From assembly GCF_014673215.1 (NCBI RefSeq), contig NZ_JACWMS010000002.1:248001-312000 (forward strand): a stretch of 64,000 nucleotides of DNA, read 5' to 3'. A model generated the notes under the pieces. It was given only the letters and a program-made list of their open reading frames with translations. It ran no database searches and was not told the DNA's origin. Numbering within the stretch: position 1 is the stretch's first letter; every line of letters begins with the position of its first letter. This stretch comes from Gordonia hankookensis. GTDB taxonomy: Bacteria > Actinomycetota > Actinomycetes > Mycobacteriales > Mycobacteriaceae. The translations under genes were made by a program, and so were the position numbers. Below, one piece after another: positions 56,115 to 64,000 of this stretch.

Positions 56115-56525
56115 TCACGAGGTGGCCACGGCGCGGTGGCCGTCGAGCATGAGCGCGGAGACCACGCCGAGCGCCTCCTGCCAGGCATCGGTCATCGCGG
56201 GGGTCCAGCTGCCCCCGCCGATCTCGACCATCGCCGCGATCATGCATTCGCCTACCGCGTCATACATCTCTGCCGTGACACCCATGTCGCCGTGACGACG
56301 CCCCAGCGCGTGCAGGTTGTCGGTCAGCCAGTCGCCGTCGTCGAGGTGGTCCAGTACCGACACGATCGCGGTCCTGAGCATGGCGGCTTGAACCTTGTTG
56401 TCGCGACGGAACATCGGCTCGACTGCTGGATACCGGTCGAACAGGATCTGGTAGAACCGGACGGTCAACCCGTCGTCGGGAAGATCGACGAGCAACAGAC
56501 CGTCGTCGAGCGCTTGTCTGTCCAT
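56115..56525 (-). CDS. Single-domain globin
   Basis: A 136-residue globin starting at ATG 56525. The heme-pocket region YPAVEPMFRRD and the proximal His78 in LGRRHGDMGV, followed by EMYDAVGECMIAAM, match bacterial haemoglobins of the flavohemoglobin-globin type without a reductase domain. It lies 4 bases after tatA and in the same direction as lcp, so it may be in one unit. It could buffer oxygen or handle nitric oxide, or serve the oxygen-dependent Lcp reaction; that last point is inference. Confidence 0.85.
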   Translation of the reverse strand: MDRQALDDGLLLVDLPDDGLTVRFYQILFDRYPAVEPMFRRDNKVQAAMLRTAIVSVLDHLDDGDWLTDNLHALGRRHGDMGVTAEMYDAVGECMIAAMVEIGGGSWTPAMTDAWQEALGVVSALMLDGHRAVATS

Positions 56526-56529
56526 CGGG

Positions 56530-56724
56530 TCAGACCCCCTCGGACCTGTTGTCACGTGGGTCCTCGCGACCATCGTCGTGCATCTCGTTGACCTCGCTCT
56601 TGAGAATGCGCAACGAGCTGCCCAGACCCCGCGCGGCGGCGGGCAACTTGCTCGAACCGAACAACACGAGAAACACGATCGCCACCACGACGATATGCCA
56701 CGGCTGGACCGCACCCATCACCAT
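56530..56724 (-). CDS. tatA: Small TatA-family protein
   Basis: A 64-residue protein from ATG 56724 with GGAGGAA upstream. One N-terminal membrane helix (WHIVVVAIVFLVLFG), the FGSSKLP hinge, and an amphipathic helix AAARGLGSSLRILKSEV, as in TatA/TatE. It is shorter than usual TatA. It lies 79 bases after lcp, which encodes a Tat-exported enzyme. No tatB or tatC is near, so this is a second or dedicated copy. Confidence 0.85.
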   Translation of the reverse strand: MVMGAVQPWHIVVVAIVFLVLFGSSKLPAAARGLGSSLRILKSEVNEMHDDGREDPRDNRSEGV

Positions 56725-56803
56725 CTCCGTTCCTCCACAAGACTATTCGCCGATAGCCGCTGACAACTGCCCGACATCAGCCGTCCGCTGACAAGGCCCG
56801 ACA

Positions 56804-58027
56804 TCAGCCGTACTTGGGATTGTTGATCACCGGGATCTCGATGTTGATGGGCATGTGAAGCTCGGACATGTAGAACAACACGAACTGCCTCAGGAACTCG
56901 TCGAAGAGCCAGTAGGCCTCTTTTGGTACGCCGACGTTCAGAGCGCCCTCACGGACTGCCACATAAGGGCCCCACGCGGTCTCCAGCAGCGGACTCCACA
57001 CCGGCTCCCTCGGGATGTCCAGCCAGTCGGCGATCTTGTCGCCGAGCATGAACCTGGTCAGCGCCCCCAGCACACCCCTCGAGAGCAGGGACAGATCGAG
57101 GTTGTAGCCGAGGCCGAGCAGGATGTCGGCCAGCTTCTTACCCTCCGGAGTGGGCGCGAGGATGGGGTCGAGCACCTGCTTTGCCTGCGAGTCCGCCGAA
57201 CTCCACGACGCCGGGATGTACTGGTCCTGAACGCCCAGCATGGCGGCGCTCACCTGCCACGAGTGCAGGAACCCCTCGGACTCATCCGGAGCGATCGGCA
57301 CATTCCACTTCTGCAGATTGCGCCACACCGTGGTCGGCAGGCTGTGCCAGGTGACCATGATGTCGGCCTGACTGATCGGCTTCTTCTCCGGCGCCACATG
57401 CACCCAGTGCGGCGACTGCGGCAGCAGGTGGCGAACGGCCGCATGCGCCATGCGCGTCTTCACACAGGTGACGATCATCTCGCCATCCGGCTGATAGGCA
57501 TTGAGGGACCCGATGTCGTATCCGAGCTTGGCGGTCTTGGTGATGCGGTCCTTCATGTCCGCGCCACCCTTGGAGTAGTAGACCGCTCGCGCCTCCTTGG
57601 GGATGACCGTGCTCATCATGCCGCTCGCAAAGCCGTACAGCACACCGAGATACGTGCCGCGCTTCTGGTTGAAACGGACCGCCGTCGCGAGCTTCTCGCG
57701 GTCGGTCCACGCCGGCAACTGCCGGGCATGCTCCATGAAGTCCCGCAGGTCCGCGGGCAAACCGGCGGGCAGCGGTTGCCCGTTCTTGGTCCACGACCGC
57801 AGGATCTTGTTGACCTTGGGCACCTCTCCGCGATCGAGCAACGCGGCGATCACGGCATCGGCCTCCGGATCCCACTCACCCTTCGGATCCGCGCCGCTGC
57901 CGACCCCCGGCACGGACTCCGCCGGCGACCACGTCCACGGCGTGGCCGGTGCGATGACCGTTGCCGCACCGAGGGCCCCCAACGTTCCCCCGGTTTTCAG
58001 CAGCGTGCGCCTGTTCAGATCTTCCAT
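56804..58027 (-). CDS. lcp: Latex-clearing protein, rubber oxygenase
   Basis: A 407-residue haem protein. The Tat signal NRRTLLKTGG at 5-14 is followed by a hydrophobic stretch. Arg161, Lys164, Thr165 (DRITKTAKLGYD) and His195 (MAHAAVRH) have the spacing of Arg164, Lys167, Thr168 and His198 of Streptomyces LcpK30, where Lys and His are axial or near-axial to haem. Lcp cleaves cis-1,4-polyisoprene (natural rubber) with oxygen to oligo-isoprenoid aldehydes, outside the cell. A TetR gene is divergent from it. The gene lies on the same strand as tatA and the globin. Confidence 0.93.
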   Translation of the reverse strand: MEDLNRRTLLKTGGTLGALGAATVIAPATPWTWSPAESVPGVGSGADPKGEWDPEADAVIAALLDRGEVPKVNKILRSWTKNGQPLPAGLPADLRDFMEHARQLPAWTDREKLATAVRFNQKRGTYLGVLYGFASGMMSTVIPKEARAVYYSKGGADMKDRITKTAKLGYDIGSLNAYQPDGEMIVTCVKTRMAHAAVRHLLPQSPHWVHVAPEKKPISQADIMVTWHSLPTTVWRNLQKWNVPIAPDESEGFLHSWQVSAAMLGVQDQYIPASWSSADSQAKQVLDPILAPTPEGKKLADILLGLGYNLDLSLLSRGVLGALTRFMLGDKIADWLDIPREPVWSPLLETAWGPYVAVREGALNVGVPKEAYWLFDEFLRQFVLFYMSELHMPINIEIPVINNPKYG

Positions 58028-58064
58028 TCTTCACTCCCGTCGAACGCCCGACTCGATGACGCGA

Positions 58065-58090
58065 TGTAACAATCTCTGTAACCCTGTAAC
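58065..58090. promoter_or_regulatory. TGTAAC repeats in the lcp promoter region
   Basis: TGTAAC occurs at 58065, 58077 and 58085 in the 158-base gap between divergent lcp (start 58027) and the TetR gene (start 58186). These direct repeats are candidate TetR half-sites controlling lcp. Confidence 0.5.
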
Positions 58091-58185
58091 ATTGCTACCA
58101 TGCTTGTGGTCCGCATCACAAGGGGCGGGTAGCCGATCGCGGTCGATAGGCTCATCGGCGAAGGCGGCCGCCGAGGAGGGAAATC

Positions 58186-58884
58186 GTGCAACCACGTCCG
58201 GCGGCGTCAGCGCCCTCCAAATCGCTCCTCGAGCGCGCCTACATCGGGTTGATCTCGCAGGACGACGACGACCCTGACGATCCCACGCGGACCCGCATTC
58301 TGGATTCCGCATACGATCAGTTCTGCCGCATGGGAATTCAGCGGTCATCGCTGGAGGAGGTCGCTCGTCGCGCCGGCGTCACGCGCATCACGATCTATCG
58401 GAAGTTCGACACGAAGGACACGCTCGTCGAGCAGGTCGTCATCCGCGAGTTCCGGAGATACTTCGCCCGGTTCCTCGACGACATCGCCGGCGCCGATACG
58501 GTCGCGGATCGCGTGGTGGCCGGTTTCGTCAGCTCGCTGCGCGCCATCTCCGACAATCCACTCATCGGCGGGCTGCTCGAGACCGAGCCGACCCTGCTGA
58601 TCGGCTCGATCATCGGCATCGGCGACAACGGGAGCCTGCTCGCCACCGTCCGCGGTTTCGTCGCCGGGCAGCTCCGTAGCGAACAGCAGGCGGGCACGGT
58701 CTCCGCTGACCTCGACACCGAACTCGCGGCCGAGATGATGGTCCGCGTCTCTGCTTCGTTCCTGACGGTGCCGAGCCGGATCATCGACCTCGACGACGAT
58801 GTCCAACTCGCCGACGTCGCACGGCAGTTCCTGGTTCCCATGTTGAACGCACCGGCCACCGGCGACACGATCTCGTCGACCTGA
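58186..58884 (+). CDS. TetR-family regulator, LcpR-like
   Basis: A 232-residue TetR protein starting at GTG 58186 after GAGGAGGG. The helix-turn-helix (SSLEEVARRAGVTRITIYRKF) is followed by a C-terminal domain with LIGSIIGIGDNGSLLATVR. A 30-residue acidic leader (DDDDPDDP) precedes the DNA-binding part. Divergent orientation from lcp and repeats between the genes suggest it represses lcp; in Gordonia polyisoprenivorans an LcpR repressor has such a role. This is inferred from position. Confidence 0.88.
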   Translation: MQPRPAASAPSKSLLERAYIGLISQDDDDPDDPTRTRILDSAYDQFCRMGIQRSSLEEVARRAGVTRITIYRKFDTKDTLVEQVVIREFRRYFARFLDDIAGADTVADRVVAGFVSSLRAISDNPLIGGLLETEPTLLIGSIIGIGDNGSLLATVRGFVAGQLRSEQQAGTVSADLDTELAAEMMVRVSASFLTVPSRIIDLDDDVQLADVARQFLVPMLNAPATGDTISST

Positions 58885-58953
58885 CCGGAACCTCATGCTT
58901 CATGCTGACGACGTCCGGCAGATCACTGACGTGATGACCGCACAAGTACACCT

Positions 58954-59889
58954 TCACGGCCGGACGACACGTCCCACCAACTCACGCAGGCGATCGTGCA
59001 GTCCGTCCCGAATCCATTCCGGCTCGACGATGCGAAACGTCGACTCCAGATAACCCATCCACAACACCCGCATCGCGTGATTACGATCGGCGAAGCTCAA
59101 CTGCAGACGAACACCTCCCGCCGTGTCGGCGCGCGTCACCACCTCGGCGAAGCCCGAAATGCGCTCCACATCGCTTGCAACACAGTCGATCACCACATCG
59201 ACCGAGTCGAACGTGGAGCGGAATGCGGCACGATGCCGCTCCCACACCTCCTCGAGATCCACCGAGGGCTCGCGTTGCGCCGGTTCGTCGAGCACCACCA
59301 CCCCTGACATCCGCGACACCCGGTACATCCGCTCCACGCCCTCCGAAGTGGCCACCAGATACCAGGTGTCACCCGCCACGATCAGCCCGATCGGATCCAG
59401 CACCCGCTCAGCCGACACGCCTCCCCGCCTCTCGTACACGAGACGTACGCGAAGACCCTCGAACACCGCCTGCTGGACGGGCGCCAACGCCTCCAGTTGC
59501 TGTGGCGGACGCACAAAACCTTCCGGCCGCACCAGAATCCGCTGATTGGCCTCCGCCACACCACCGCGATGCACTTCCGGCAACGACGCCGCCAACTTCC
59601 GCTTCGCACTGGCCGCCGCCGCAGAATCGATCCGACCGCCTCCCGACAACAGCGCGATGGCCTCCGGTAGCGTCAGTCCCGACAGGTCCGTCCGGTACCC
59701 CTGCACCAACGCGAATCCCCCATGGCGGCCACGCTCGGCATACACCGGCACGCCCGACAGCGACAGCGCCTCGATGTCCCGCAGGATCGTCCGCTCGGAG
59801 ACCTCCAACTCGAGCGCGAGTTCGGCTGCGGTCATGTGGCCTTTCGAGCGCAGCAACATCAGCACAGACAGCAGACGTTCGGCACGCAT
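58954..59889 (-). CDS. YafY/WYL-domain transcriptional regulator
   Basis: A 311-residue protein: a DeoR-like winged helix (residues 1-60; MTAAELALELEVSERTILRD in part), a helical region, and a WYL domain with GDTWYLVATSEG and the conserved RMYRVSRM. WYL domains sense nucleotide or other small ligands. It is divergent from the TIGR03086 gene with a perfect inverted repeat in the gap. This pairing is frequent in actinobacteria. Confidence 0.92.
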   Translation of the reverse strand: MRAERLLSVLMLLRSKGHMTAAELALELEVSERTILRDIEALSLSGVPVYAERGRHGGFALVQGYRTDLSGLTLPEAIALLSGGGRIDSAAAASAKRKLAASLPEVHRGGVAEANQRILVRPEGFVRPPQQLEALAPVQQAVFEGLRVRLVYERRGGVSAERVLDPIGLIVAGDTWYLVATSEGVERMYRVSRMSGVVVLDEPAQREPSVDLEEVWERHRAAFRSTFDSVDVVIDCVASDVERISGFAEVVTRADTAGGVRLQLSFADRNHAMRVLWMGYLESTFRIVEPEWIRDGLHDRLRELVGRVVRP

Positions 59890-59907
59890 GCCGAAATCAT
59901 CTCAAGA

Positions 59908-59932
59908 AAACATGACAGTAGATGTCATGTTT
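59908..59932. promoter_or_regulatory. Perfect inverted repeat operator of the WYL regulator
   Basis: AAACATGACA (59908-59917) and TGTCATGTTT (59923-59932) are perfect ten-base arms separated by GTAGA. It lies 19 bases upstream of the regulator start and 48 bases before the divergent gene, so one dimer could control both. Confidence 0.85.
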
Positions 59933-59979
59933 ACGCGATTGACTGGTCATCACCAGCCCGAACAACCGAAGGAACAGCG

Positions 59980-60579
59980 ATGACCAGCACCACACCCGCC
60001 GACCCCCGCCCCGCCTACGGTGCCGCCACCACGTGGGTCACCGGTCTTCTCGCCGCGGTGTCCGACGACCAGCTCACCTCGCCGACCCCGTGCGAGGAGT
60101 TCGACGTCCGCACGCTCGCGGCACATGTGATCGCGACCGCTCAGCGCGCCATCGTGTTGGCCGAAGGTGGCGACGTTCTTGCGGTGCCCCGGTTTGCCGA
60201 GACCCACGACGCCGAGTCTTATGCCGCCCTTGTCGCCCGGGCCGTCGAGCTGTGGTCAGACGACGCCAAACTCGGTGCCATGGTGCGCGTGCCGTGGGGC
60301 GAGGTCCCCGGGGCAGGCGCGCTCTGGGGCTATGTCAGCGAGACCTTGGTGCACGGATGGGATCTCGCGGTGGCCACCGGTCAACCCGCCGAGGCCGATC
60401 CCGAGTTCGTCGGCTCCGTACTGGCAGTGGCGCAGCAGTTCATCCCGGCAGAGATCCGGGGGGACGCCGAGGTCCCGTTCGGGCCCGTCGTCGAACCGCG
60501 GCCGGAGGCCGGGCCGACCGAGCGTCTCGCGAACTGGACGGGACGGGACGCGACGACATGGGTGCGACCGACCGCGTGA
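59980..60579 (+). CDS. TIGR03086-family metal-binding, mycothiol-type protein
   Basis: A 199-residue DinB-like four-helix protein. The metal-ligand His in RTLAAHVIATAQ and the later ETLVHGWDLAVATGQ match the family of mycothiol-dependent maleylpyruvate isomerase-related proteins. A GAAGGAA site precedes ATG 59980. It is likely derepressed by the WYL regulator. Its reaction is unknown; these proteins are thought to use mycothiol and a divalent metal. Confidence 0.87.
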   Translation: MTSTTPADPRPAYGAATTWVTGLLAAVSDDQLTSPTPCEEFDVRTLAAHVIATAQRAIVLAEGGDVLAVPRFAETHDAESYAALVARAVELWSDDAKLGAMVRVPWGEVPGAGALWGYVSETLVHGWDLAVATGQPAEADPEFVGSVLAVAQQFIPAEIRGDAEVPFGPVVEPRPEAGPTERLANWTGRDATTWVRPTA

Positions 60580-60603
60580 GGGTGTGGCCTCGATTCGACA
60601 TGT

Positions 60604-63600
60604 TCACTCCGACGCAGTCGGGCCCGTGACAACAGCGTGAAGGATCACCAGGAGTTCATCGGCGATCGCACGCGCTGTCTGCTCGTCATAGAGCGCTGTC
60701 GCATAGAGGATCTCGATGGCGGCCCGGTCGCGGACCGGAACAACCGATACGTGCAGGTCACACTTGGCGAAGTCCGTGGGCAGAGGCGTGACCGCCAATT
60801 CCGATCCGGTGAACGATTCAGTATTCGCCCCCGGGCTCGCGGCCGCATCACCGACGGACAGATCGTCCACGGTCAACATCGCCTGAAACAACGGGTGTGC
60901 ATTCGAGGCGTGACCACCGAGTTCCGCCGTAACCTCCGAGAACGGCGTCCGCGCATGGGCGTACGCGTGGAGTTCGGCGTCACGAACGGCCGCAATCGTT
61001 TCCGAGATGGTGTCTGCGACCGGGCAGACGACGGTCACGGTGTTGACGAACATGCCCACGACTCCGTCCCATCGGCGGTCGTCGCGACCGGATACGAGCG
61101 CACCGATGTGCACCGAATCCTGACCACCCCGGGCCGAGAGGCACGCAGCAAGGGCTGCCCGGACGACGGTCAGCCATGGAAGACGATGATGCCGTGCGTA
61201 ATCGAGCACACGCGACCAGAGTGATTCGGGCACCGTTAGCGTGAATCGACGGCCGTCGTGGTCCACCACAGTCGGCCGCGGCCGATCCGCTCCCGAGACG
61301 AGAAGACGCCCCGGTTGTACTGTCGACCGCCAGAAGCTCAGTTCCGACTCACGGACCCTGGCCTGTTCGCGACATGCGATCGGTGCGTAGTCGAGATAGT
61401 CGTACCCCGCTGGGGACATGTCTCCGCGGAGCGCAGCGGCCAGCGCCCGCAATGAGTCACCGTCGACCGCGACATGGTGGAACGCGACGGCTATGTGCGT
61501 GCACGCGTCACCGCGCCCGACACCGATGCGAAACGGGTACTGGTACGCGAGATCCATTGGACGGTGGAGAAACTCACGCGCCCAATCGAACCCGGAATCC
61601 GTGACGTGGACCTCGTCCACAGACCACCGGTCGTCCCGCGCGAGCCCGTCCACGAACATCCGATCGCCCGAATAGGTGGATCGCAGCATCTGGTGGCGTT
61701 CGACAGTGACACGCACCATCGCCCGAACGGCGCCGGCGGCGATCACACCCGGGACGGTCAGCACGAACGGGATCAGGTTGGCCGACGACCTGTCCGGTAG
61801 CGGGACGTTGCGCTGTGCCGGGGAGAGCGGGACGGGCGTCCCCGCGGTCGCCGTCCACGGTGCACGGAGTTCGTCATCGGGGCGCGGCGTGAGCCGCGCT
61901 GCCAGCTCGCGAGGGGTGGGTGCGTCGAAGACGTCACGCACCGAAACCTGGTACTGCGGAGCCAGTTCGGCGACCAACTCTGTGGCACTGAGCGAATTCC
62001 CACCGAGCTCGAAGAAATCGTCGTCGACGCCGATCTCATCGGCAACGTCGAGTCGCCGCTCGTACGCAGCGACCACCTGACGCTCCTGCATGGATCGGGG
62101 TGCCACGAAACGGGCACTCGAGGCGAACAGCGGATCCGGCAAGCGCGAGCGGTCGACCTTGTTGTTGGCGGTGACCGGGATGTCTGCGATCGGGGTGATG
62201 CTCGCCGGCAACAGATAGGTGGGCAGCTCCGACGACAACTCGGTCCGCAGCTGCACGAGTAGGTCTCGGGCCGGTGCCCGAGTGACCACATAAGAATGCA
62301 GTTCGGTCAGATCACGACGCCGCCGCGCCACGGTGACGCACGCTGCGACACGTCCGGTTCGGAGTATCGCGGCGTCGACTTCAGCCGGCTCCACACGGAA
62401 TCCGCGGATCTTGACCTGCTCGTCGGATCGGCCGACGTATTCCACTCGACCGTCTGCGCGGACGATCACCCGGTCCCCCGTCCGGTACATCCGGTTGCCC
62501 GGTTCACCCCATGGATGCGCTACGAAACGGGCGGCGGTGACGCCGAATTGCCGTAGATAGCCCAGCGCGAGACTGGGACCCGCGATGTACAGCTCGCCCT
62601 CTCCGAGGAGCGGTACCGGCCGCAGGTGTCTGTCCAGGACCAGCAGGCCGGCGCCACTCATCGGGCCGCCGAGCTCGATTCTTCGCCTGGCAGCGGTCGA
62701 CCCGATCGGCTCGGTCAGGGCCACACTGCATGTCGCCTCGGTGGGACCGTAGGCACATCGAACGATGTGATCCGCGGCCCAGAGTTCGATCAGGGGCGCT
62801 GGGCACACATCCCCTCCGACGACGAGATGGGTGACGGTGTCGATCTCGTCGATCGGGAGCGTCGCCAGTGCGGCGGGCGTGATGAGGAGATGGGTGACCC
62901 GGTGGCGATTGAGGAACTCCGCGAGTTCCGTCCCGCCGCGGATCTTGTCCGGCACCACGGCCAGGGCCGCTCCCACGAGAGCTGCGGCCAGCATCTCCAC
63001 CACGGCGGTGTCGAAGCCTGGTGCGGCAAGATGGGCGACCACGCAGCTCTCGTCGAGGTCATACGATCGGACGATCTCTGCGGCAAGATCGCCGATTCCA
63101 CGATGCGAGACCACCACTGCCCTGGGCTGCCCCGTGGAGCCGGACGTGTGGATGACGTACGACGGGGTGTCGGCTGCGACCGCCACGCGATCGTCCGGCA
63201 CCCAGCCGCCCGATGGCGACAAGAGCGGTACCGCGTCGACCAGTTCGATGCCGCCCAGCGCAGGCCGGGGGCCGGCGTGGAAGGCGATCGCCGGCCGAAC
63301 GGTGTCGATCATCTTCTGTTGCCGGCGAACAGGATGTGCGGGGTCGATCGGGACAAAACAGCCTCCCGCGTAGGCGACACCCCAGAACACTGCCACTTCC
63401 GCGACTCCGCGGGGCAGCACGGAGGCAACCATGTCTCCCGGGTGCACGCCGTGGCGGCGGCAGACGTCGGCGATTCGGCGCGCAGCTGAGTCGATGTCGG
63501 CATAGGTGTATTCGACGTCCGCGTCGACCACCGCAGGCGAGGCCTCACCGGCGTGACTCGCGACGCAGTCCCCGATGGTCGTGAGCCCTGCCTGCGGCCG

Positions 63601-64000
63601 CGGTTCCTCCGGCCTGGCCGGCCACGGTTGCAGGTCACCGACCACCGCGTCGGCCGCCGATTCCGACAGCGTCCGAACACATTGCAACACACCGTCGGCG
63701 ATGGCCGCCGCATCGGCGTCGTCGTATCGTCGTGGGTTCGCCTCGACGTCGAGGCGCCAGATGCCGGGCGTTGTCGCGTACAGGTCGATGTTGACATCCG
63801 CTACGGGACCCGTGGTCAGGACACGATGACGGGACGTGACCGCATCGCCGAGCTCGAGAGATCGGGCAACCGGTGCGATGTTGATCACCGGCGCGTCGTG
63901 CAACGGCGACGACATCCCCGGATGACGGTCGCGTCTCATCTCTTCGACACGAAATTGCTGGTGCCGCAGCACCTCTGAGAGCACCGTCGAAACCTCACCG
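60604..64000 (-). CDS. Nonribosomal peptide synthetase, C-terminal part (C*-A-T-C)
   Basis: The frame is open to the right edge, so the protein starts outside the window. Visible domains: the end of a condensation domain (EVLRHQQFRVEEMRRDR); an adenylation domain with YVIHTSGSTGQPRAVVV, AYGPTEATCSVA, YRTGDR and NNKVDRSRLP; a carrier domain with the phosphopantetheine serine in FFELGGNSLSATE; and a final condensation domain with HHVAVDGDS. It ends after that C domain without a thioesterase. The tentative specificity code read against GrsA is D-T-V-L-V-G-A-C-S-K, which I cannot assign. A terminal C domain can release the chain onto an amine or alcohol. It is convergent with the TIGR03086 gene 24 bases away. 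Confidence 0.92.
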   Translation of the reverse strand, partial: GEVSTVLSEVLRHQQFRVEEMRRDRHPGMSSPLHDAPVINIAPVARSLELGDAVTSRHRVLTTGPVADVNIDLYATTPGIWRLDVEANPRRYDDADAAAIADGVLQCVRTLSESAADAVVGDLQPWPARPEEPRPQAGLTTIGDCVASHAGEASPAVVDADVEYTYADIDSAARRIADVCRRHGVHPGDMVASVLPRGVAEVAVFWGVAYAGGCFVPIDPAHPVRRQQKMIDTVRPAIAFHAGPRPALGGIELVDAVPLLSPSGGWVPDDRVAVAADTPSYVIHTSGSTGQPRAVVVSHRGIGDLAAEIVRSYDLDESCVVAHLAAPGFDTAVVEMLAAALVGAALAVVPDKIRGGTELAEFLNRHRVTHLLITPAALATLPIDEIDTVTHLVVGGDVCPAPLIELWAADHIVRCAYGPTEATCSVALTEPIGSTAARRRIELGGPMSGAGLLVLDRHLRPVPLLGEGELYIAGPSLALGYLRQFGVTAARFVAHPWGEPGNRMYRTGDRVIVRADGRVEYVGRSDEQVKIRGFRVEPAEVDAAILRTGRVAACVTVARRRRDLTELHSYVVTRAPARDLLVQLRTELSSELPTYLLPASITPIADIPVTANNKVDRSRLPDPLFASSARFVAPRSMQERQVVAAYERRLDVADEIGVDDDFFELGGNSLSATELVAELAPQYQVSVRDVFDAPTPRELAARLTPRPDDELRAPWTATAGTPVPLSPAQRNVPLPDRSSANLIPFVLTVPGVIAAGAVRAMVRVTVERHQMLRSTYSGDRMFVDGLARDDRWSVDEVHVTDSGFDWAREFLHRPMDLAYQYPFRIGVGRGDACTHIAVAFHHVAVDGDSLRALAAALRGDMSPAGYDYLDYAPIACREQARVRESELSFWRSTVQPGRLLVSGADRPRPTVVDHDGRRFTLTVPESLWSRVLDYARHHRLPWLTVVRAALAACLSARGGQDSVHIGALVSGRDDRRWDGVVGMFVNTVTVVCPVADTISETIAAVRDAELHAYAHARTPFSEVTAELGGHASNAHPLFQAMLTVDDLSVGDAAASPGANTESFTGSELAVTPLPTDFAKCDLHVSVVPVRDRAAIEILYATALYDEQTARAIADELLVILHAVVTGPTASE

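Overview
The window is GC-rich actinobacterial DNA from a mycolate-containing member of the Mycobacteriales. A Gordonia species is the best fit. The reasons are a recognisable KstR cholesterol regulon with its DNA boxes, a secreted antigen-85-like esterase, SDRs of the mycofactocin-coupled type, and a Tat-exported latex-clearing protein (Lcp), a rubber oxygenase best known from Gordonia. The genus call is inference. I saw no tRNA, rRNA, CRISPR array or insertion sequence, and no gene-free stretch reaches 300 bases.

The theme of positions 1 to about 55,000 is steroid and sterol catabolism. Layout: 0-6 kb holds an acyl-CoA ligase (cut by the edge), an SDR, two GntR regulators, a lone acyl-CoA dehydrogenase and an unusual single-chain DUF35-thiolase fusion. 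At 6.2-7.1 kb an AbiEi/DUF559-like gene sits between two clusters of a repeated octamer. At 7.3-10.1 kb lie hsaE-hsaG-hsaF (lower pathway), preceded by KstR boxes. From 10.3 to 18 kb are an SDR, the kshA-hsaA-hsaC operon, an IclR regulator with a striking palindromic operator, an HSL-type hydrolase, a PadR regulator and hsaB. From 18 to 27 kb come a Baeyer-Villiger monooxygenase, two KstD-like dehydrogenases, a classical ketosteroid isomerase (KSI), a small Cys-containing protein, an SDR, an HsaD-like hydrolase and a Kst4D-like dehydrogenase. From 27 to 32.8 kb are an MFS exporter, two SDRs, kshB and a secreted PtpB-like phosphatase. From 32.8 to 35.5 kb are kstD and hsd4B behind KstR boxes. 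From 35.5 to 41 kb is a repeat patch, then TetR/SDR, a DUF6918 gene, a tiny membrane protein and two transporters. From 41 to 50.7 kb is the side-chain block chsE1-chsE2-chsH2-chsH1-ltp2-fadD19, then fadE34 (chsE3) divergent from kstR, as in Mycobacterium tuberculosis.

Together these genes encode a nearly complete steroid-nucleus route. KSI, KstD and Kst4D set the ring A double bonds. KshAB opens ring B. HsaAB hydroxylates, HsaC cleaves and HsaD hydrolyses ring A products. HsaEGF feeds pyruvate and propionyl-CoA to central metabolism. FadE34, FadD19, ChsE1E2, ChsH1H2 and Ltp2 shorten the C24/C22 side chain. The core blocks carry KstR boxes. The kshA-hsaAC, hsaB, kshB and KstD/KSI units show none that I could find; instead they share a different short motif, so they may form a separately controlled set for a non-cholesterol steroid.

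From 50.8 kb to the end the content is more varied: a secreted esterase, an MftR-like TetR divergent from a mycofactocin-type SDR, two crotonase-family genes, a MaoC protein, a globin-tatA-lcp group with a TetR regulator, a WYL regulator paired with a TIGR03086 protein across a perfect palindrome, and the 3' part of a nonribosomal peptide synthetase that runs off the right edge and ends in a condensation domain.
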